64,000 bases of DNA from Chryseobacterium indologenes (GTDB lineage Bacteria; Bacteroidota; Bacteroidia; Flavobacteriales; Weeksellaceae): NCBI RefSeq assembly GCF_002025665.1, contig NZ_CP018786.1, forward strand, positions 4,898,001 to 4,962,000. The letters are read 5' to 3'. Of the stretch, positions 33,536 to 42,688 are shown in pieces. The position numbers were made by a program, and so were the translations under genes. Numbering within the stretch: the first letter of the stretch is position 1; each line of letters opens with the position of its first letter. The notes beneath the pieces are model-generated. The model had not been told where the DNA came from. It did no database searches and saw only the letters and a program-made list of their open reading frames with translations.

Positions 33536-35269
33536 TTATAGCAGACCTTTAATATGTTTATAATTGCTTTTTACGGTTTCAAAAACCTCATCCATTTTAC
33601 CGCCAAGCATCAGCTGAGCCATAGATTTCGTCATTCCCATAATCTGGTCAAATTCAATCTTAGGAGGAAGAGCCAACGCATTAGGATTGGTGAAAATATT
33701 CAGAAGATAAGGTCCGTTGTGATCCAGACATTCTTTGATAGCATTTTCTACTTCTTCGGGATGATGAACATTCTTTCCGGGATAGCCCATTGCGTGTGCC
33801 ACCATTGCAAAATCCGGGTTAATCATATCTGTTTCATTATCCGGCATTCCGCCAACTTCCATTTCCAGCTTTACCATTCCCAAGGTTCTGTTATTGAAAA
33901 CAATTAATTTTATAGGGAGTTTATACTGAAAAATAGTGGCCATATCACCTAAAAGCATAGATAATCCTCCGTCTCCACACATGGCAATCACCTGTTTTCC
34001 AGGATGTGCTAAAGCAGCTCCGATAGCCATTGGCATTGCATTCGCCATTGATCCGTGATTGAATGAACCCAGCATTTTCCTTTCTCCGGTTCCTGTAATA
34101 AATCTTGCTCCCCAAACACAGCACATTCCGGTATCTACCGTAAAAATAGCATCATGTTTAGCAAGTTTGTTTAAAGTATGCGCCACATATTCCGGCTGAA
34201 TAGCATTCTCTTTTCCAGAATCTTTGACATACTCCAATTGGTTTTCTTTCACTTTATCATAAAATGCCAGCTGCTCGTTCAGGAAATGAACATCAGTTTT
34301 TTCGTCAAGTAAAGGCAGTAAGGCTTTAATGGTTTCTTTGACATCTCCTGTAAGTCCCAACTCCAGTTTTGCTCTTCTTCCTAATCTTTCAGGACTTTCA
34401 TCAATCTGAACGATTTTATTTTTTACAGGCATGAATTTCTGATAGGGAAAATCCGTCCCAAGAAGAATAACGAGATCAGCTTCGTGAATGGCGTGATACG
34501 CTGAAGGAAATCCTAACAATCCTGTAAGTCCCACTTCATTAGGGTTATTGGGCTGGATAGCCATTTTTCCTCTAAATGAATATCCTACGGGCGCTTTTAA
34601 CAGATTAGACAAAGCAATCACTTCATCACGGGCTTCAGCAGCACCTATTCCACAATATAATGTTACTTTTTTGCTTTTATTTATAAGTCCCGATAAGCTT
34701 TTTAGTTCATTATCACATGGTCTTATCATAGGATTGGTTTTAAAGATTTGGGTGGAAGTAGAACCTTCTTCAGCATCCAGTTCAGAAACGTCTCCCGGAA
34801 GTCCTATCACAGCAACTCCTTTTTTGGAAATTGCATGTTGAATAGCAGTCTGTACCGTTCTTTGTACCTGCTCCGGCCGGGTAATCATCTGGTTGTAGTA
34901 GCTACAGTCATCAAAAAGTTTTATTGTGTTCGTTTCCTGAAAGTAATCCATTCCCATTTCATCACTGGGAATCGTGGAAGCAATCACCAACATGGGGACA
35001 TGGGAACGATGTGCTTCATAAACTCCGTTAATCAAATGAACATGTCCTGGACCACAACTTCCGGCACACACTGCCAAACCATCAAGCTCAGCTTCTGCAG
35101 CAGCAGCATAAGCTCCTACTTCTTCATGCCTTACATGAATCCACTGAATATTGCTTTTTTTGACCGCAATATTCAAATGGTTGAGACTATCGCCGGTTAC
35201 TGCATAAATTCTTTTCACATTGGCATTTTCGAGCATTTCAACAATCTGCTCTGCGATGTTTTTTGCCAT
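33536..35269 (-). CDS. poxB: Pyruvate dehydrogenase (quinone)/pyruvate oxidase, ThDP-dependent
   Basis: 577 residues from the ATG at 35269; an upstream in-frame ATG would add 21 residues lacking homology to the family. The N-terminus (VKRIYAVTGDSLN, RHEEVGAYAAAAEA with catalytic Glu, CAGSCGPGHVHLINGVYEA) closely resembles E. coli PoxB as remembered. The ThDP-binding motif GDGGLSMLLGDMATI...VFNN is intact. It oxidatively decarboxylates pyruvate to acetate at the membrane, feeding electrons to quinone. The C-terminal helix thought to bind membrane in E. coli PoxB is only loosely conserved here. Confidence 0.9.
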   Translation of the reverse strand: MAKNIAEQIVEMLENANVKRIYAVTGDSLNHLNIAVKKSNIQWIHVRHEEVGAYAAAAEAELDGLAVCAGSCGPGHVHLINGVYEAHRSHVPMLVIASTIPSDEMGMDYFQETNTIKLFDDCSYYNQMITRPEQVQRTVQTAIQHAISKKGVAVIGLPGDVSELDAEEGSTSTQIFKTNPMIRPCDNELKSLSGLINKSKKVTLYCGIGAAEARDEVIALSNLLKAPVGYSFRGKMAIQPNNPNEVGLTGLLGFPSAYHAIHEADLVILLGTDFPYQKFMPVKNKIVQIDESPERLGRRAKLELGLTGDVKETIKALLPLLDEKTDVHFLNEQLAFYDKVKENQLEYVKDSGKENAIQPEYVAHTLNKLAKHDAIFTVDTGMCCVWGARFITGTGERKMLGSFNHGSMANAMPMAIGAALAHPGKQVIAMCGDGGLSMLLGDMATIFQYKLPIKLIVFNNRTLGMVKLEMEVGGMPDNETDMINPDFAMVAHAMGYPGKNVHHPEEVENAIKECLDHNGPYLLNIFTNPNALALPPKIEFDQIMGMTKSMAQLMLGGKMDEVFETVKSNYKHIKGLL

Positions 35270-35443
35270 AATTACTCTGTTTTGGTGGTTGTTTTTGGGT
35301 GAAAAATAGTAATTGAGAAAGATAATTCCCATCCTATCTCTATCAAATTTAGCTAATTAAATTTAAATTTTCCCGTTATTACCATGTTAAAACTTTGTGA
35401 ATTTATGATGAAACCTTACAGATTGAATGTTTACTTTAAAACA

Positions 35444-35472
35444 AAACAGCCACCCAAAAAAGGCGGCTGTTT
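35444..35472 (-). terminator. Terminator after lysA
   Basis: ACAGCCACC/GGCGGCTGT (35446-35454 with 35462-35470, one mismatch) is followed on the minus strand by TTTTGTTTT. It lies just past the lysA stop codon. Confidence 0.7.
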
Positions 35473-35491
35473 ATATCATATGTTTCGGATT

Positions 35492-36694
35492 TTACATCAC
35501 TATTTCTATCTGATTTCTCAACAGATCTTCAAATTCGTCTCTCTTACGGATAAGGTGTGCTTTTCCGTCTAAGAACAACACTTCAGCAGGTTTTAATCTT
35601 GAATTGAAGTTTGAACTCATTTCAAAACCATAAGCTCCTGCATTGTGGAAAGCAAGGATATCTCCTTCTCTCACTTCATTCAGTTTTCTGTCCCATGCGA
35701 ATGTATCCGTTTCACAGATGTTTCCTACTACCGTGTAAATTCTTTCTGCTCCTTTCGGATTAGATAGGTTCTCAATCATATGGTAAGAATCATAGAACAT
35801 TGGTCGGATCAGGTGATTAAATCCTGAATTCACACCAACAAAAACAGTAGCCGTCGTCTGCTTGATTACATTAGCTTTCACCAATAAATATCCGCTTTTC
35901 CCAACTAAGAATTTCCCGGGTTCAAACCATAATTCGAATTTCTTCCCTGTAGATTTTGAAAATTCAGAAATTACTTTTTCTACTTTTTTACCTAATGTTC
36001 TTACATCAGTTTCTTCTTCACTGTCCTGGTAAGGGATTTTGAAACCACTTCCCATATCCAGATATTTCAGGTTCGGAAAATGCTCAGAAAGCTCCAGCAT
36101 AATCTCCAAAGCCTGAAGAAATACATCCGGATCCTTAATTTCGCTTCCTGTATGCATGTGAAGTCCTTCAACATTCAGGTTGGTACTTTTCATCACTCTT
36201 TCGATGTGACGAACCTGGTGAATGGAAATACCGAATTTACTGTCGATATGCCCTGTTGAAATCTTATAGTTACCGCCGGCAAAAATATGTGGGTTAATTC
36301 TTACTAAAATCGGATAAGTATTTCCGTATTTATTCCCGAATTGTTCAAGAATAGAAATGTTATCAATGTTAATATGAACTCCAAAAGTCATTGCTTCTTC
36401 TATTTCAGCCAGGTCAACACAATTGGGAGTAAACAATATCTTTTCTTTCGAAAATCCTGCCTTCAATCCTAGTTTAACTTCGTTAATAGATACACAATCC
36501 AAAGATGCACCCAGGTTCTTGACATATTTAAGAATATTGATATTCGTTAAAGCCTTCGCTGCGTAGAAGAACTTCGTATGTTTTAAAAATGAAGAGGTAA
36601 GTTTTTCGTATTGAACTTTGATGGACTCCGCATCATAAACATACACTGGTGTACCAAACTCATTGGCAATTTTTAATAATTCTTTTGAATTCAT
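35492..36694 (-). CDS. lysA: Diaminopimelate decarboxylase
   Basis: 400 residues, normal LysA length. PLP-enzyme fold III motifs: KFFYAAKALTN with the Schiff-base Lys, GLHMHTGSEI, YLDMGSGFKIPY, EPGKFLVG, ICETDTFAWD (usual CESGD loop in variant form) and GAYGFEMSSNFN. It decarboxylates meso-diaminopimelate to L-lysine, the last step of lysine synthesis. Expression is probably controlled by the leader ORF and terminator immediately upstream (36708-36848). Confidence 0.93.
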   Translation of the reverse strand: MNSKELLKIANEFGTPVYVYDAESIKVQYEKLTSSFLKHTKFFYAAKALTNINILKYVKNLGASLDCVSINEVKLGLKAGFSKEKILFTPNCVDLAEIEEAMTFGVHINIDNISILEQFGNKYGNTYPILVRINPHIFAGGNYKISTGHIDSKFGISIHQVRHIERVMKSTNLNVEGLHMHTGSEIKDPDVFLQALEIMLELSEHFPNLKYLDMGSGFKIPYQDSEEETDVRTLGKKVEKVISEFSKSTGKKFELWFEPGKFLVGKSGYLLVKANVIKQTTATVFVGVNSGFNHLIRPMFYDSYHMIENLSNPKGAERIYTVVGNICETDTFAWDRKLNEVREGDILAFHNAGAYGFEMSSNFNSRLKPAEVLFLDGKAHLIRKRDEFEDLLRNQIEIVM

Positions 36695-36707
36695 AATTTC
36701 ATTTTAA

Positions 36708-36746
36708 CATAAAAAAAGGCAGATTCTTCAGAAAAGAGCCTGCCAC
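36708..36746 (-). terminator. Attenuator-type terminator directly before lysA
   Basis: On the minus strand GGCAGGCTCTT pairs with AAGAATCTGCC (36744-36718, one mismatch and one wobble) and is followed by seven T. It ends only about 14 bases before the lysA ATG, leaving no room for a separate promoter, so lysA transcripts must pass through it. Its upstream arm (36732-36738) can instead pair with CTCTTTT at 36772-36778, which abuts the stop codon of the leader ORF. Confidence 0.7.
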
Positions 36747-36776
36747 ATTGATTATTTTTTATGCAAGACAACTCTT

Positions 36777-36848
36777 TTAAATATTCCAAACCTTAGAGAA
36801 CTTTACAGCTCCCTTTTTTCCAGTTTTATTTTGTTTAAAATTTTGCAT
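36777..36848 (-). CDS. Lysine-rich leader peptide of lysA
   Basis: 23 codons reading MQNFKQNKTGKKGAVKFSKV then WNI and stop; six are Lys, including one KK pair. The start lies 20 bases after a TATTTTTG promoter box (36875-36868). The stop codon abuts a sequence that can pair with the upstream arm of the terminator at 36718-36744. This is the arrangement of ribosome-mediated attenuation, where slow translation at Lys codons would favour antitermination and lysA expression. The peptide is not thought to have its own function. The mechanism is inferred from sequence alone. Confidence 0.6.
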   Translation of the reverse strand: MQNFKQNKTGKKGAVKFSKVWNI

Positions 36849-36867
36849 TGCTTGTATTTATTTTTTG

Positions 36868-36875
36868 CAAAAATA
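36868..36875 (-). promoter_or_regulatory. -7 promoter box of the lysA leader
   Basis: TATTTTTG on the minus strand, a TAnnTTTG match, 20 bases before the leader-peptide ATG. No TTG at the expected distance. Confidence 0.45.
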
Positions 36876-36908
36876 CTATTTATTTTTTACTTTTTAAAAA
36901 TTGATTTT

Positions 36909-36937
36909 ACAAGTATTGTCTTCAGAAGACAACTTGT
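36909..36937 (-). terminator. Hairpin after the exonuclease gene
   Basis: TTGTCTT/AAGACAA around a CAG loop with an outer ACAAG/CTTGT pairing (36909-36937). The T tract on the minus strand is weak, so termination may be partial. Confidence 0.45.
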
Positions 36938-36954
36938 AACGTATAGACACTCTT

Positions 36955-38178
36955 TTACTTCGGTAACGGTAATGTCTCAAAATCCCCGCGAAGAAGCGCC
37001 AACTGCAATTCGTTATTCAGATCTGTGGAAGATAGCGGAAGATCAATTTTCAACTTAGCCAGCTTACTCAGTGTCTGAATCTGCGTAAACAGCTCATAGA
37101 ATCCAAAGGAAACCACCTTCCCGTTTTCTATGATTAAAAATAACTTTTCTCCTAATTTTCTTCCAGGCCCAAGCCAAAGTTCATTTCTTTTTCTGAATTC
37201 AATTTTTTGTTTCAAAACAGAAAAATCTTTAAATTCTTCCTGAGAACCAATAAACTGAACAGCTTTTGTCCCCTGAGTAAATGATCTGAATTTCAAAACC
37301 GGTTTCTCAGTTTTATTAAGTTTATTTTTCTCAACCACATATTTATTATTCCTGAAATATAAGCCGAAAGGTAAAACTTCTTTCTTTTTAATATTCTTGG
37401 AATTCAGGATCAGTTTGGCAATAATATCTGTTCCGGTAAGCTCAAAATTAATCTGCTCAACATCTTTCTGAATCTGTTCCCATTTTTTTGATTTGGAATT
37501 GAATACTTTTTTCGAAAACTTGTTAATGTCCTGAACATAATCAGAGAACATGATACGCCCAGCTTCATCCTGAAAGTATACAAATCCCTTATCATTAGGA
37601 AGATCCTGGGTCAGTTCTTTGATCTTATTGATATACGTTTTGGCGTTAGACTCATCGTGCTGCTTCTGAATGATTTCATTTTCGGTATCTTTCGAAATCA
37701 GAAGTTTGAAAAGTTCTAAGGTAGCTCTTGCATCACCTTCCGCCCTGTGATGATTGGTCAAAGGAATACCCAATGATTTCACCAGTTTTCCCAACGAATA
37801 ACTTACCTCATCTGGAATCAGTTTTTTCGCTAACGGAATTGTATCTAAAGTATTGATTTTAAAATCATAACCAAGCCTTTTGAATGACTGGCGAAGCATC
37901 CTGTAATCAAAATCAATATTATGCCCTACCAAAGTTGTATTTTGAGTAATTTCTATCACTCTTTTGGCAATTTCATGAAATTTTGGAGCAGTTTTGACCA
38001 TTTTCGGGGTAATACTGGTCAGTTTTTGTACAAAAGGAGTAATATCACCTTCTGGGTTTACCAGAGATATAAACTGGTCTATAATTTTCTGACCGTCATA
38101 TCTGTAAATGGCGATATCTATAATGCATTCATTTCTATAACCTGCACCATTACTTTCTATATCTATAATTGAATACAT
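36955..38178 (-). CDS. DEDDh 3'-5' exonuclease fused to a degenerate GIY-YIG/UvrC-like region
   Basis: 407 residues. Residues 1-165 form a DnaQ-like exonuclease: IIDIESNG (D6, E8), GHNIDFDYRML and HHRAEGDARATLELF supply the DEDDh residues. Residues about 193-285 align by eye with a UvrC/Cho-type GIY-YIG nuclease (LPNDKGFVYFQDEAGRIMF, later IIAKLILNSKNIKKKEVLPFG), but the YVG/YIG half and the catalytic Arg are not recognisable. The remaining ~120 residues are unassigned. PolC-epsilon/GIY-YIG fusions are known in Bacteroidota; here the second nuclease looks inactive. Likely a cytoplasmic DNA repair or processing enzyme. Confidence 0.8.
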   Translation of the reverse strand: MYSIIDIESNGAGYRNECIIDIAIYRYDGQKIIDQFISLVNPEGDITPFVQKLTSITPKMVKTAPKFHEIAKRVIEITQNTTLVGHNIDFDYRMLRQSFKRLGYDFKINTLDTIPLAKKLIPDEVSYSLGKLVKSLGIPLTNHHRAEGDARATLELFKLLISKDTENEIIQKQHDESNAKTYINKIKELTQDLPNDKGFVYFQDEAGRIMFSDYVQDINKFSKKVFNSKSKKWEQIQKDVEQINFELTGTDIIAKLILNSKNIKKKEVLPFGLYFRNNKYVVEKNKLNKTEKPVLKFRSFTQGTKAVQFIGSQEEFKDFSVLKQKIEFRKRNELWLGPGRKLGEKLFLIIENGKVVSFGFYELFTQIQTLSKLAKLKIDLPLSSTDLNNELQLALLRGDFETLPLPK

Positions 38179-38273
38179 GAATGTGTGTTAACTGCTGTTT
38201 TTCTAGTTTAATATTTAAAACCGGTCTCTTATTCCCCAATAAAATACGGCCTTATTTTTCTTTGTTAAGTAAA

Positions 38274-38325
38274 GATAACCTGCTAAAATAACAAAAAATA
38301 TATCAAAATACAGCAGGTTGTCTTT
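38274..38325 (-). terminator. Possible terminator after the HerA-like gene
   Basis: GATAACCTGCT (38274-38284) pairs with AGCAGGTTGTC (38312-38322) across a 27-base loop. A T-rich stretch follows on the minus strand. The large loop lowers confidence. Confidence 0.4.
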
Positions 38326-38330
38326 CAAAA

Positions 38331-39857
38331 TTATCTTCTTCTGCCTCCCAAACCGAACATTCCGAGAATAGCTTTTGCTCCTTCTCTCATTAATGTAGAG
38401 GTAAAAGTACGGCCAGCTTTACTCTGCAATACCTGTTCAAACATTCCGGGTTCTTCCTTTACCGGTCTTGTCTTTTGTGTAGGTGACGGGTTTTGTGCAG
38501 CCTGTTCCATCCTGTTAGTAAGCATTTCGTAAGCAGATTCTCTGTCAATTGCCTGCTCATATTTTGCAACAAGTGCTGATCTTGAAGTCAGATCAGAAAT
38601 TTCTGCCTCGTTCAAAACATCCATTCTTGATTCCGGAGAGATCAGATAAGTATGTACTAATGGGGTTGGAATTCCTTTTTCATCAAGAGCTGTAACAAAT
38701 GCTTCTCCAATTCCTAAATTCTGGATCAGACTGGAAGCATTATAGTATTCTGTGGTAGGATAATTTTCAACGGCTTTGGTAATTTCTTTTTTATCTTTCG
38801 CGGTAAATCCTCTCAGTGCATGCTGTATTTTCAATCCTAATTGGGAAAGAACATTTTCAGGAACATCACCGGGAATCTGTGTAATAAAGTAGATCCCAAC
38901 TCCTTTGGAACGGATCAGTTTCACCATTGTTTCGATCTGTGAAAGAAGCGCTTTCGAAGCTTCATCAAAAATCAGGTGGGCTTCATCAATGAATAATACC
39001 AATTTCGGCTTTCCGCTATCTCCTTCTTCCGGAAATGTCATATAAATTTCCGCAAAAAGAGAAAGCATAAACGTGGAGAAAAGCTGTGGCTTGTTCTGGA
39101 TATCCGCCACTCTTAAGATATTAACTACTCCTTTTCCGTCTCTTGTTTCCAGTAAGTCATGAACATCAAAGCTTAATTCACCGAAAAATCCTGCTGCTCC
39201 CTGTTGCTCCAGGGCTACAATAGATCTTAAAATAGCTCCGAGAGACGCTGGGGCAATAGATCCGTAATTGGCCGCAAGCTCGGCTTTTCCTTGTGCGTTA
39301 TCTGTCACATACTGCAATACTTTCTTCAAATCGTTAAGATCGATCAATGGAAGGCCTTTATCATCACAATATTTGAAGACAATAGACATGATGCTTTGCT
39401 GCGTATCATTCAATTCAAGGATTTTACTTAATAAAACAGGTCCGAATTCTGTAACAGTAGCTCTCAATTTTACACCTTTTCCTCCGGAAATGCTCATGAG
39501 TTCTACCGGAAAACCTTGCGGATTATAGGGAAGCTGTGTTTTGGCATATCTTTCTTCTATGATAGCATTCATCTGGCCGGCTTCTGCAATCCCGGAGAAA
39601 TCTCCTTTAATATCAAGAACCAAAGAGGGAATTCCTGCATGAGAAAGCTGTTCTGCAAATACCTGTAATGTTTTTGTCTTTCCTGTTCCCGTAGCTCCGG
39701 CAATAAGACCGTGACGGTTTATGGTTTTCAGGGGAATGGTTACGTTCACTTCTGTGACTACTTCTCCGTCCAACATTCCTTTTCCTAATATTATATGCTC
39801 TCCTTTGGGAGTGTATCTAGTGTTAAGTTCTTCAATAAATTGTGTTTTGTCTGCCAT
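38331..39857 (-). CDS. HerA-like helicase/ATPase, DUF853 family
   Basis: 508 residues. Walker A GATGTGKTKTLQVFAEQL, SLVLDIKGDFSGIAEAG, Walker B KLVLFIDEAHLIF, and the KGVGIYFITQIPGDVPENVL block typical of the bacterial HerA-like DUF853 family (E. coli YjgR). The C-terminus ends GLGGRRR after a Pro/Gln-rich linker. Probably a cytoplasmic hexameric motor; the partner nuclease or process is not evident from the neighbours. Confidence 0.88.
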   Translation of the reverse strand: MADKTQFIEELNTRYTPKGEHIILGKGMLDGEVVTEVNVTIPLKTINRHGLIAGATGTGKTKTLQVFAEQLSHAGIPSLVLDIKGDFSGIAEAGQMNAIIEERYAKTQLPYNPQGFPVELMSISGGKGVKLRATVTEFGPVLLSKILELNDTQQSIMSIVFKYCDDKGLPLIDLNDLKKVLQYVTDNAQGKAELAANYGSIAPASLGAILRSIVALEQQGAAGFFGELSFDVHDLLETRDGKGVVNILRVADIQNKPQLFSTFMLSLFAEIYMTFPEEGDSGKPKLVLFIDEAHLIFDEASKALLSQIETMVKLIRSKGVGIYFITQIPGDVPENVLSQLGLKIQHALRGFTAKDKKEITKAVENYPTTEYYNASSLIQNLGIGEAFVTALDEKGIPTPLVHTYLISPESRMDVLNEAEISDLTSRSALVAKYEQAIDRESAYEMLTNRMEQAAQNPSPTQKTRPVKEEPGMFEQVLQSKAGRTFTSTLMREGAKAILGMFGLGGRRR

Positions 39858-39997
39858 TTGATCGCTTTTTTAACTTATAAATATAAAATTTTTTGTAAAA
39901 ATTTGAGTAAATAAAATAATATTATTGATTAAATTATATTCTTAGTTCTCTAAATTTATTATTTAATTTAGCCTTGAGAACAACATATATACCATAC

Positions 39998-41059
39998 ATG
40001 ATTTCATTAAAAAAAACTCTACTCATTATCTTCGCTTTTTACTCCTCCTTGTTCCTTTCTCAGAAAAGAAACGAACCTGTCAATTTACAGATTAAAGGCG
40101 ATTACACACACCTTCCCACCTCAGTAACTTTCCCACTCTTATGGTCTGGTTTTCAAAGAGAAGAAATAACATCTTATGATGTACAAAATAAGCATATTGT
40201 GGTAAGTTATATACAACAACACAGTAAAAAAAGTAAAACGGTACTCACCTTATATATCTATCCTAAAAAATATGTAGACAACCAGCTTTTGAGAGATGAG
40301 TTTGCTATATATGAAACTGTTCTTAATCAAAACTCTAATAAAAGTGTAGATTTAAAACCTATGTTTGGAAATATATCCAATGATCAGGTAAAAGTACATT
40401 ATATTTATTCCATATTTGATCATGCAATGGGTGAGCGTGATTTTTTCAAAGGCGTAAAATATACTCATAAGAAATCACTTCTTTCTATTTATGAATGTGG
40501 AGGATGGGGTTTTAAAATCAGAAGCTCAAGTGATGAAATGACCCATGATCAGCTGTCTGAACTCAAAACCAAAGCGGAGACTTATTTTGGTGTATTGGAT
40601 ATAGCTGCTAAAAAGCCTCTTCCTACCAGCCATACTCCGGATATCATCTTATCTCCAGTTCTCAAAAGAGATTCTATGATGACCAATGCTGTGATTGCTT
40701 CGGCGTATGCAAAAATAAAATGGCTGGGAGAAAATGCAGACAAAAAAGAACTTCTGACAGGCTTCAATGATATGAATATCGAGTCTGAAGTATATGCTAT
40801 AGACAAAATGATAGAATTCTATAAAACCCATGAAAAAGACTGGCCGATGCAAGAAGACACTAAAAAATATTTTGATGAAATTATTAGATTAGCAGACAAC
40901 GGAAAAATTAAAGATTACCTCTATGACAGGTACAACAGGCTGATCCATTATGATGAAGGAGAAGCTAAAAAAGATGAATATCTCCAATTCAAAACAGATA
41001 AAAACATTACGGAAAACACCAATGAAATCCTTTACAAAATATATTATAAGCTAGAGTAA
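39998..41059 (+). CDS. Exported protein of unknown function
   Basis: 353 residues from the ATG at 39998, which gives a signal peptide (MISLKKTLLIIFAFYSSLFLSQ); a TTG eight codons upstream is less likely. The mature part is charged, with no recognised domain; the second half is mostly helical (EVYAIDKMIEFYKTHEKDW, ADNGKIKDYLYDRYNRL). It stands alone between a divergent ATPase gene and the sulfur operon. Confidence 0.65.
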   Translation: MISLKKTLLIIFAFYSSLFLSQKRNEPVNLQIKGDYTHLPTSVTFPLLWSGFQREEITSYDVQNKHIVVSYIQQHSKKSKTVLTLYIYPKKYVDNQLLRDEFAIYETVLNQNSNKSVDLKPMFGNISNDQVKVHYIYSIFDHAMGERDFFKGVKYTHKKSLLSIYECGGWGFKIRSSSDEMTHDQLSELKTKAETYFGVLDIAAKKPLPTSHTPDIILSPVLKRDSMMTNAVIASAYAKIKWLGENADKKELLTGFNDMNIESEVYAIDKMIEFYKTHEKDWPMQEDTKKYFDEIIRLADNGKIKDYLYDRYNRLIHYDEGEAKKDEYLQFKTDKNITENTNEILYKIYYKLE

Positions 41060-41274
41060 ACACGATATTCAAAAATTTTGTTCGATGGGAAGAACATGAT
41101 ATAAAACAGTATTCACTAATTGACATTATGTAAGGCATTCTTTTTGCTAAAAAAAAGAACACATACTAAACACACGTTTAACAAAGTATTGAAAGAAACT
41201 ATCAATGGGATTTAACATTTCATTTAGAATTTATCTAATACTTCGTATCTTTAACTCATTAAAAAAAGACCCCA

Positions 41275-42684
41275 ATGAAAATTGAACAAATATATACGGG
41301 CTGTCTGGCTCAGGGTGCCTATTATATTGTATCAGAGAATGAAGCTGTCATTATTGATCCTCTAAGAGAAGTAAAACCTTATCTGGATCGTCTGGAAAAA
41401 GACAATGTCACTTTAAAATATATTTTTGAAACTCACTTCCATGCAGATTTTGTATCAGGACATTTGGATTTAAGCAAAAAAACAGGTGCCCCTATTGTAT
41501 ACGGACCTACTGCTGCTCCTGAATTTGATGCCATCATTGCTGAAGACAATCAGATTTTTGAGATCGGGAAAGTGAAAATAAAGGTTATGCACACTCCTGG
41601 ACATACGATGGAAAGCAGTACTTACCTTTTAATCGATGAAAATGGTGTTGAAACTGCAATTTTCACAGGCGACACCCTGTTTTTAGGAGATGTGGGAAGA
41701 CCAGATCTTGCCCAGAAGGCGACTAACCTTACTCAGGAAGACCTTGCAGGAATTCTTTACGACAGTCTTCAGAACAAAATTATGCCGTTGGATGACAGTA
41801 TCACAGTTTATCCAGCTCATGGAGCAGGATCTGCCTGTGGGAAGAATATGCAGAAGGAAACAGTAGACATTTTAGGAAATCAAAAGAAGACAAATTATGC
41901 ACTTAATCAACCGGATAAAGAGTCTTTCATCAGAGAAGTTCTTGATGGTTTAACAGCTCCCCCGAAATATTTCGGAATGAATGTAGCTTTAAATAAAGGC
42001 GGCTATGAAAGTCTTGACGTTGTAATGAACAAAGGATTGCAGCCTGTTGCACCTGAAGATTTCGAAGTGCTGGCAGAGGAAACAGGAGCTTTAATTTTAG
42101 ATACAAGAGGAGCTGCGGACTTCCATAAAGGATTTGTTCCAAACTCTATCAATATAGGACTGAAAGGAGATTTTGCCCCATGGGTAGGAACCCTTATTGT
42201 AGATGTAAAGCATCCTTTATTATTAGTTACTGATGAAGGGACTGAAGAGGAAGTGATCACAAGACTGAGCCGAGTAGGCTTTGATAATGTGATTGGTTAC
42301 CTGAAAGGAAGTTTTGAAGCATGGAAAAATGCTGGTAAGGAAATTGACGAAGTTAAAAGAATTACTCCGTCTGAATTTGCAGAGCAGTTTACAGCAGACG
42401 CTACTGTAATTGATGTAAGAAAACTGACTGAATACTCTGCAGAACACATTGACAACGCTTACAACAAACCATTAGATACCATCAGCGACTGGGCACGTAC
42501 CATTGATGACTCTGAACACTTCTTCCTTCACTGTGCCGGCGGATATAGAAGTATGATTGCAGCAAGCATTCTTAACTCACACGGAATCAGAAACTTTACT
42601 GAAATAGAAGGAGGATTTAACGGAATCAAAAAAACGGAAAAACTTCCAACTACAGATTTTGTATGTCAATCTAAGACCCTATAA
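41275..42684 (+). CDS. CstB-like persulfide dioxygenase/rhodanese fusion
   Basis: 469 residues. Residues 1-250 are a metallo-beta-lactamase fold of the ETHE1/persulfide dioxygenase type: ETHFHADFVSGH, GHTMESSTYLL and GDTLFLGDVGRPDL. A Cys in GAGSACGKNM (near residue 188) matches the extra Cys of CstB. Residues ~265-360 are a rhodanese domain without an active-site Cys (LLLVTDEGTEEE). Residues ~370-460 form a second rhodanese with active loop HCAGGYRS. It would oxidise persulfides to sulfite or thiosulfate. First gene of a three-gene sulfur unit. Confidence 0.88.
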   Translation: MKIEQIYTGCLAQGAYYIVSENEAVIIDPLREVKPYLDRLEKDNVTLKYIFETHFHADFVSGHLDLSKKTGAPIVYGPTAAPEFDAIIAEDNQIFEIGKVKIKVMHTPGHTMESSTYLLIDENGVETAIFTGDTLFLGDVGRPDLAQKATNLTQEDLAGILYDSLQNKIMPLDDSITVYPAHGAGSACGKNMQKETVDILGNQKKTNYALNQPDKESFIREVLDGLTAPPKYFGMNVALNKGGYESLDVVMNKGLQPVAPEDFEVLAEETGALILDTRGAADFHKGFVPNSINIGLKGDFAPWVGTLIVDVKHPLLLVTDEGTEEEVITRLSRVGFDNVIGYLKGSFEAWKNAGKEIDEVKRITPSEFAEQFTADATVIDVRKLTEYSAEHIDNAYNKPLDTISDWARTIDDSEHFFLHCAGGYRSMIAASILNSHGIRNFTEIEGGFNGIKKTEKLPTTDFVCQSKTL

Positions 42685-42688
42685 GATC

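Noticed and set aside
36695..36954. A lysine riboswitch upstream of lysA
   Set aside because: The region is far too short and AT-rich for that aptamer and contains a translated-looking short ORF instead.
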